This document shows positions 57,290 to 64,000 of a DNA stretch of 64,000 bases, one piece after another (within the stretch, counting starts at the first letter, position 1; each line of letters opens with the position of its first letter). The notes beneath the pieces are model-generated. The model was not told the DNA's origin, did no database searches, and saw only the letters and a list, made by a program, of their open reading frames with translations. This DNA comes from Tenodera sinensis (Eukaryota > Arthropoda > Insecta > Mantodea > Mantidae), in assembly GCA_030765045.1 (NCBI GenBank), contig CM060970.1, forward strand, positions 51,028,576 through 51,092,575, given 5' to 3'. Both the position numbers and the translations under genes were made by a program.

Positions 57290-60200
57290 ATACCTAGCAA
57301 CGCAACTTTTAGTTGGCAACTATCTAAAAACTTTCTTTTGAAATTAAAGTACTCATATTTTCTTTACTCAATAATGTAAGTAGATAAAGTAAAACAACAA
57401 TTGTATTATATTATACTATTTATACCCTAATTTAACCTTTAAGTCTTACTCTGATGAAGGCAGAATGTTTGAAAGTTTAAAGAAATTACTTATGTGATAA
57501 TACGATTAACCATTTACTCGCGATTCACTATCATTGGCCGAATTTTTTTTTATTTTTGCTTTATTTCTGTTATTTATAACAAACAAAAACTTTTATAAAC
57601 GTAACATTCAAATATAACCTGGGTCCCTGAAGACGGTTGCAAAGACCGCTTCCGAAAGCTCGTAAAATGATTTGAATGTAGCCGAGGTTTCCAGAGGAAT
57701 TATTTGACTTGCGGCTAGGGAATTGTTCATTTCTTGCTCGTCATAAAGGAAGAAGAACATTCATATTGTGTTATAAAGAAAACAGACAAATTAATTGCAA
57801 CAGGACGTTGCTACACGACATCGGATGACGTACATTTGCTGGCAGATTAAAGCACGTCACACTGCAGCTCTTATGATCAAACAGAAACGAAGAAAGGAAT
57901 AAAACAAAAGAGACATTGATTTCGGTCCAAGGCAAATAGAGAACAGGAACAAAGCTGAAAAAGAATGGATCTAAATGTTCGGCGGAAAGACGTGGGAAGT
58001 GGAGATTGAAGAAGAAAACGGAAGTAAAAAATAATCATCTCTTCGCAACGTTTCTTAAGAAACTCTACCAAACGCCGAGTGGAAGCAGAAAATCATTAGC
58101 ACAAACAAAGACGCCGTTCAGCTAAATAAAAAAAAAAACGCTCTTTGACGGGAAGGGAAACGAATTATTACTTTGTTGATTAACGCTCGCTATTGTCAAC
58201 AGTTTGAAGTAATTCATCCTGAATCTTGGAGGTTCTCATCCATACTTGCTTCATTGCTAATAAGTAGACTGAGGATTTTCAAATTATTATTTTTATTGAA
58301 GTGTCATAATAAATAGTTATATCTTTTATTGGAATGAATATAATAAAATAAGATCAAGTTTAGGTGCAGGTATACTAACCAACATTACATCAATATTTAC
58401 TTCATTAATTAAACACTAATGATTTTAGTTAATAAGAAAAGTATGTTTTCAGGTTGATTAGTATGTGGCGCAGGATGGGTTGCTATGAGGGGGAAAGCAT
58501 AACGAAGCTTCTGCAAGGGTAATGACCCCAGAGTATCTGGACAGCAGGTCAGATATTGAAGGTGTGAATGCGTGGAAAAAAAACCGTATGGTCTACACTG
58601 TTAGGCGTTGTTCACTGTTGTGGCGCAGTTCCACCGTGTAGAAAACATCAGCTAGTAAGTTATGTTATATATTTGTGAGAAAACTGTTATAGGAAAATAA
58701 ATAACCACTTAACACACTCAAGTGTATACATATTAAGGTACCAGTTATTAAATTATCTGCACCCATACTCCTATCACTCTACATTCTATAATTTGGGAGT
58801 TTTGGGAAAGAAATGCAGTGCATCATTCATTTAATGTTGCATATAGCTGAACTTTTTTCCAATTTCTCATACAAATTTACAACCCAGCAAATGTTTGGAA
58901 TAAGAATGAAGTTTACCAGAGTATAATTGAATGATTTTAGGTAATAGAATACGTTTGTATTAAACTTCAGGTGCTGGGTAATAACATGTTTATTTCTTGA
59001 GTGCGGTTTTTGAGAAATAGCTTCACCACCTTACCAGACAGATAGTTGACAAGTCTTACCTCATTGGCTAACAAAAAATATTTCCGAATATTTCCTTCAT
59101 TTGTGAGTCGAATCTTATTAATTATGAATAACCTCCACTCCATAAGAAGTAGTAAAGTATCTGAATGTGGAAAAGGTCGAATAGTAGATGGAAGATTCGG
59201 TATGGAATTGTTCAGTCTTTGCATTGACAATCCTGCCTTTACAGGCGGAGTCCATCGGAAATAGCAGTCATCTATATGGTTTGTAGGCTCTCACTAAAAC
59301 ATAGTTACAGCAAAAGCCATAGATCCTTTTAGTCATTCCCGTAGTATAATAGAACAAGGGTTGCAACATATATCCTGGTGCCTTACCCTCATACCAAAAT
59401 AATGCTGATGAAAATATTACTTCACCACAAATGCAACAAAAGTTATTCACTGAATTCACATATTTGTGTGGCTTTTTAATTGAAGTTACACTTTTAAAAA
59501 CATAAAACAAGAAATTCTGTAGGTATTACAACAAAAACAATATTAATGTTACACTAACAGCAACAATATGAGTGTTTATAACCTACAAACAGATGAACAC
59601 TGTGTTTTGTCAATTGATAGAGGTACCTATTTCAAAAATATTTTTTTTTCCAAACAGAAAATGTAGACTCTTAAAAATTAACTTGTTACTTTATTGGCAA
59701 AACAACAATCAGTCATTCATAGTTATTTTAGAATTCAGCAAGTGGAAATTCATTAGAATTGGCTACTTTTTAACCCCAAAAAATTTGCATTGTTGGCCAG
59801 TGCGTTAATGAGATAGCCATACTGCCGAGTTTCAATATATAAAAGAAATGAAATTATTGCAGAGCCTTAAAACCAGTACGCAATAACAGCGTTAAAAATG
59901 TCGGAAACCAGAAGAATTGTGCAATGAGGTTATTGGTTACCACTTAGAAGGTGCAGCAGTACAAGAACGACCCCTACATCAATAAGGGTCAGCGGTTCCA
60001 GGTCGGGAATGGAAGTTGCTTCTAATTGAAATGGCAACTCCGGTTGTTCCTATAACAACACTTCCCAAAGGTGCAGCAGCCTGGGAGTTAGATATCCACA
60101 CAGAGCGTCACTTCTTTCAGGATAGTGGCAGTGTTTTGTGAATTTTTAATGCAGTGCTGAGTGCAATATTAATAATTCAGCACCGGTGTGGAAATATTAA

Positions 60201-60982
60201 GGCCGGACAGTAATTTTCAAACCTAATCAAAGGCCAGTTTAAGCAAGGGAATGTTGAGTAGGTTCTTACATTTTATAAATCAGAAAAATATCAGAAATTC
60301 TAGTAGATGGGCTCAGAGTTTCTAAAACCTGCTTAAGGTCCTTTGTGTCAACCAACTAGCTTCTTTGCCAGAGAGGAGGTAGCGATTTAACGTGCCTCAC
60401 TCACCCCACATAGTCTAGCGCAGTGACGAAGGTTGTTTTGATGCAACACCTGCAGTGATGGTTTCACCTGTGCGGTAGTAACTTCTGCACTGTTATTAAC
60501 TATTTTGTTTATATTAATCATATTTAGCATACAATAATTATTACAGCCGCCTACTGTGGTTAAGGAAATTACACAATCTTCAAGTTTATAACCTTCCTTT
60601 ATCTTATGCACGTAATATTCTTACACTGTCTTATGATTAACATATTACATTGTTTCTGTCACAATAAATAATGCAGTAAAGTTCCATTGTTATTTAGCCT
60701 TAAAATATTTTAGAACTATTTTATCAACACATTGTTTGTAAGCTTAATATTGTTTTCAAAGTTTTGAAACACGAAATATAATAGTACATGTTAAATAAAC
60801 TAACAAAAAAACTAAACCCTTATAAGTAGAATCATATCGTTCTCTTTTTGTGTTTAAATCCCTTTATTATCTTCTAATAATTATTATCTTCTCTAAAACA
60901 TCTTTAATTCAAACAACTGTTTCATCTACACTTCAATTCTTAATTCTTAAATATTTTAACATCCAATAATATATTATATATA
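57290..60982. other. Unassigned 3.7 kb
   Basis: The two motifs CTCTGATGAAGGCAGAATG (57,450) and CCCTGAAGACGGTTGCAAAG (57,627), each followed by a GAAAG-type word, resemble hairpin-rich 3' segments of some retroelements, but no RT is nearby. Frames up to 87 codons have no motif. Confidence 0.3.
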
Positions 60983-61135
60983 TTAAATTCCTGTAAGATC
61001 ACCAAAGTCTGATTTATGCTCCTGATCAAATTGGCGTTTTATATTGTAACGCTTTACATTTGCAAATTGAAATCCGCATATTAAACAGTAAACTTTCCTA
61101 TCCTTGTAACTTAAATTCTCTCTGCCAATCTTCAT
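60983..61135 (-). pseudogene. hAT-type N-terminal zinc finger, 50 codons, key His lost
   Basis: A minus-strand ATG frame of 50 codons encodes MKIGRENLSYKDRKVYC, then CLICGFQFANVKRYNIKRQF and DQEH. The C-x2-C ... K-x-Y-N-x-x-R-H-F-x3-H pattern is the zinc finger at the N-terminus of hAT transposases and their domesticated relatives (ZBED/GTF2IRD2-like). The expected first His (R-H-F) is Gln here, so zinc binding is probably lost. About 110 bases upstream in the element sense, TAGGCATGGGCAAAATCGG looks like a hAT terminus (complement of 61,240-61,262). The rest of the transposase is not found below 60,980. Confidence 0.65.
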
Positions 61136-62502
61136 GAAACAGCCATACTCGCCACTGAATGAGGCGTATCAGAATCTGAACAGCAGTACAGGGGAGAGGT
61201 GGCCGGTGGAGTGAGGCGAGAATACGCGTGTCCCAGCTGAGCCGATTTTGCCCATGCCTAATCTTTAATTGATACAAATGGTTTTTATTTCACTAACTTG
61301 TGCAAACATTGTGTAAACAATACTGTATTGCATTTCTACCTTGGTTCGAATGAATCAGGTCTCAATTCAATGTTAAATTCCATGCAAAGTTTAACTTCTA
61401 AGAAAGATTTGGCAACGTCACGTTAACATTAAATTGTGACTGAATGCATTTGAATTTAAATAAACACATTACAGCATTGTTCACACAAGCTCTTAGTGAA
61501 ATAATCCATTTAGATCCATTTTTCAGGAAGCTAGCTGGCTCCAAGTATTCCAGATATTTGACAAATTGTATTTTTTCGGAGAAACGGTTCATTATTGATA
61601 ATAATAACTTTGACATATTTGTTACTCTCATCATATAGAATCCCTAATTAACGTATGGCCGAAGTACCTTCCACCCCGTGTAATCAGTAACAAAAGTATT
61701 CACCTCTTTTCTTTCTGACATTAGTGCAGGGTGTGATGAAATAGGTTCTCCTAATGAATTATCCAAATCCTTGAGGATTTCTGTCGAATGGCATCGATAC
61801 CCAAGCCTCCCACAGCAAATGTTTTGTCCGCAGCGTGATAAAAGCAATCGTAACAAATGAACAGCATATAAACAGGTTCGTTCCCTATTAAAATGGGAAA
61901 TGCTTGGAAAATTTAATTAACCGAATATTGCTCTACAAATGAAAACCCCTAACAAAATGAATTCAGCTGTGGTTAAACAGATTCAATTAAAGGGGACCGT
62001 CTGCACTAGCCAACTATCTACAAACGCATTTAAATATTTCCTTTCATTACATCCTATCAAATGAATGCTCCATGCATACAGGACCTTTGGTCGTGCTCAA
62101 TTATGTTTTGCATAACACAGATACCTAGTTTCAGGAGAACGTTCAACCAAATTTAAAACGTAATCAACAAGTGCAATGCAATTAAAATTCTTTGGTAATT
62201 AATTTCACGCCATTTATTTTTTTCGTTTTAGAAACTGGTATTTTTAAAGCAAGGATCGAAAATGAGATATGAGTTCAACATGACCGCCATATTAAAGCTA
62301 TTTGCTGCCTGAGCTGTGTTATTTTATATTTCGGTGCATAATTAAAGGGTTTACTGCAAAAACAACCAATGTCAAAAAAGTCTAAACTGGCTTTGTTGGA
62401 GTAACGTAACGTTAAGTCAATATGCATGTACTCAAAACGTTACTCTATTCAGTAGCAAAAAATGATTGTTTAATTATTGTTTATACTAGAAGATACAAAC
62501 CT
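61136..62502. other. hAT terminus candidate, then unassigned sequence
   Basis: The stretch 61,136-61,262 is probably the 5' end of the hAT element and is GC-richer (GTGGCCGGTGGAGTGAGGCG). The rest has no supported feature. Confidence 0.35.
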
Positions 62503-62614
62503 CAGTGAGCAAGTCAGTGAGCCAGTCAGTGAGCCAGTCAATGAGTCAGTCAGTGAGCCAGTCAATGAGCCAGTCAGTGAGCCAGTCAGCAAGCGAGTCA
62601 GCAAGCGAGTCAGT
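62503..62614. repeat. 12-bp minisatellite, about nine units
   Basis: Units of GTCAGTGAGCCA with variants (CAATGAG, GCAAGCGA) run head to tail. Because 12 is a multiple of three, both strands read open: S-E-P-V on plus and L-T-G-S on minus. These ~61-codon frames come from the repeat and not from a gene. Confidence 0.95.
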
Positions 62615-64000
62615 GGTTTAAAAGGTCCATCGATAAGATCATTTAGGCCCGACAATCAATGAATTTGTAAACAAGATGATTAACAGTGACACTTGATAGA
62701 GTTTGTAACCAAATTGAACCTCCTATTAATATACGGTGCAAGAGTGCTGTAGTTTATGGTATGTAAAAATTACTTGCTATAGCACAACCAAGGTTGACAA
62801 CATAGTATAGCACTTATGGGTCATCTCTTTTACCATACACGCCCCTTTGTAAGCAACTTTGAGCTTAATTCAAGGTTTTACCTAATAGAACCAGATTTAT
62901 AAGCCTATGGTTAATGAGCGAATTGAGCTGTGTACAGCCCAACTTCTAACATTAACATGGTTCTACATTAGCGGATTTGCTTTTAACATAGTACTATACC
63001 AGCACAGCCATGTCATTGTTAGCAAGTCACACGAGTGTCCTAGATATTGATACCGAAATTATAGATACATAAAATTAATCATTATAAATAATTTAAAAAT
63101 AATAATTAGAGTAATAATTTTCAGTAGAAAAATGAACAGAGAAAAAGGAACACAAAAAGGGGTATCCTGTCAGAGCGAACTGCCACTCGTCGCTTGTCTG
63201 TGAAAATGAACAGAACTAATCCTTTTGGAGCGTCTAAGTGCGTGGAAAACAACGGACACACAAAGTTATGTAATAGTGAGCACAGTTTTATATGGCTGGT
63301 GAATTATTTTATAATAGACGTACATTACTTGGCAAGGTCTCAGTGTAAATAGTGAAGAAATTGAAACTTTAATGAAAAGACATTATCATAAGAATTGGTG
63401 CCATCCTTTCAAAACAAAACCCACGCATACCCAGAGAGAAAAACCTCATAGCTTTAACGGCGGCAAAGGAACTTTTAGCCATTATTAGGTGGCGTGAAGC
63501 ATTATCAATATGTTTCCGACAAAATACTATGTAATTCACCATCAAAATCGTTGCATATACTATTGGCTAATCCTGCTTCAAAGGTGACACCACCGTGAAG
63601 CAAAATAAATAATTGCTTTAACGGGATTCTCCATTGCGTTTGCTAGCTAACCACGTGTTTAATGCAAAGTAGAAAACGTTATAATGAAAAAGAAAGCAAC
63701 GGGAATAATGAATGGAGTATTATAAAGACTTGCCTCCACACAAATATCGCCTGCGGTGCCGTAGTAGTAAAAGTGGGCGTTAAACACTACATGTTAATGT
63801 CCCGTTACCCATCAGTCAACGTGTTGGAACCTACTGTCTTAAAGCCTGAACTACTTTCTCAATATCAGTCAAACCATACCATCTCTAATACTATCTATCT
63901 ACACCTGACTACCCCTTTCCGGTTGATGATTCAGATATCTCTAAGAAAAATGTATACCTACCTTAAATATGCAGTAGTTTCTGTAGGACTATTCAGTTCC
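62615..64000. other. Unassigned to window end
   Basis: No frame over 60 codons, no repeat and no RNA that I can support. Confidence 0.35.

Noticed and set aside
62470..62662. 61-codon frames on both strands
   Set aside because: They are produced by a 12-bp tandem repeat.

Overview
This window looks like nuclear DNA of an insect. It is AT-rich and has no operons, dense coding or bacterial signals. It is packed with SINEs, non-LTR and LTR retrotransposon relics, and hAT, pogo/Tigger, mariner and piggyBac-like DNA transposon relics. The tRNA-headed SINE bodies resemble those I associate with hemimetabolous insects such as cockroaches, termites and stick insects. The order-level guess is inference only. 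I found no host gene, intact tRNA or rRNA that I can defend; the window reads as intergenic or intronic repeat-rich sequence.

Layout. 0-8 kb: copies of an ~850 bp dispersed repeat (called R1 here), a 990 bp inverted-repeat element (R5), and two antisense SINEs. 8-10.3 kb: a pogo/Tigger remnant, an antisense SINE, and a 1.1 kb hAT element with inverted ends and an 8 bp target duplication. 12.5-20.2 kb: R1 fragments, a TTAA-flanked 713 bp MITE (R2) inside a larger inverted-repeat unit (R3), a SINE, and three LTR remnants. 21-28.3 kb: the main R1 cluster, holding a tandem pair, an inverted pair, and a decayed non-LTR RNase H region between them. 30.8-35.8 kb: a non-LTR RNase H/zinc-knuckle tail, an LTR-element primer site with a coiled-coil gag-like frame, a second R2 copy (antisense), and an antisense RT tail. 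38-48.6 kb: more SINEs, a piggyBac-like TTAA element, an R1 copy split by an RT fragment, and a 521 bp SINE with a 13 bp target duplication. 49.9-53 kb: a non-LTR 3' end, an antisense RNase H, and a mariner N-terminus. 56-62.6 kb: a probable solo LTR, a hAT-type zinc-finger fragment, and a 12-bp minisatellite.

Every protein-like segment recognised belongs to a mobile element, and almost all carry frameshifts, stops or lost catalytic residues. The most useful lead is R1: 17 pieces in both orientations, at different stages of decay, with no transposon protein that I recognise. I found no clear new multi-gene system. One 103-codon frame at 23.2-23.5 kb, followed directly by a polyadenylation signal, is the only candidate for non-transposon coding sequence and is weakly supported.
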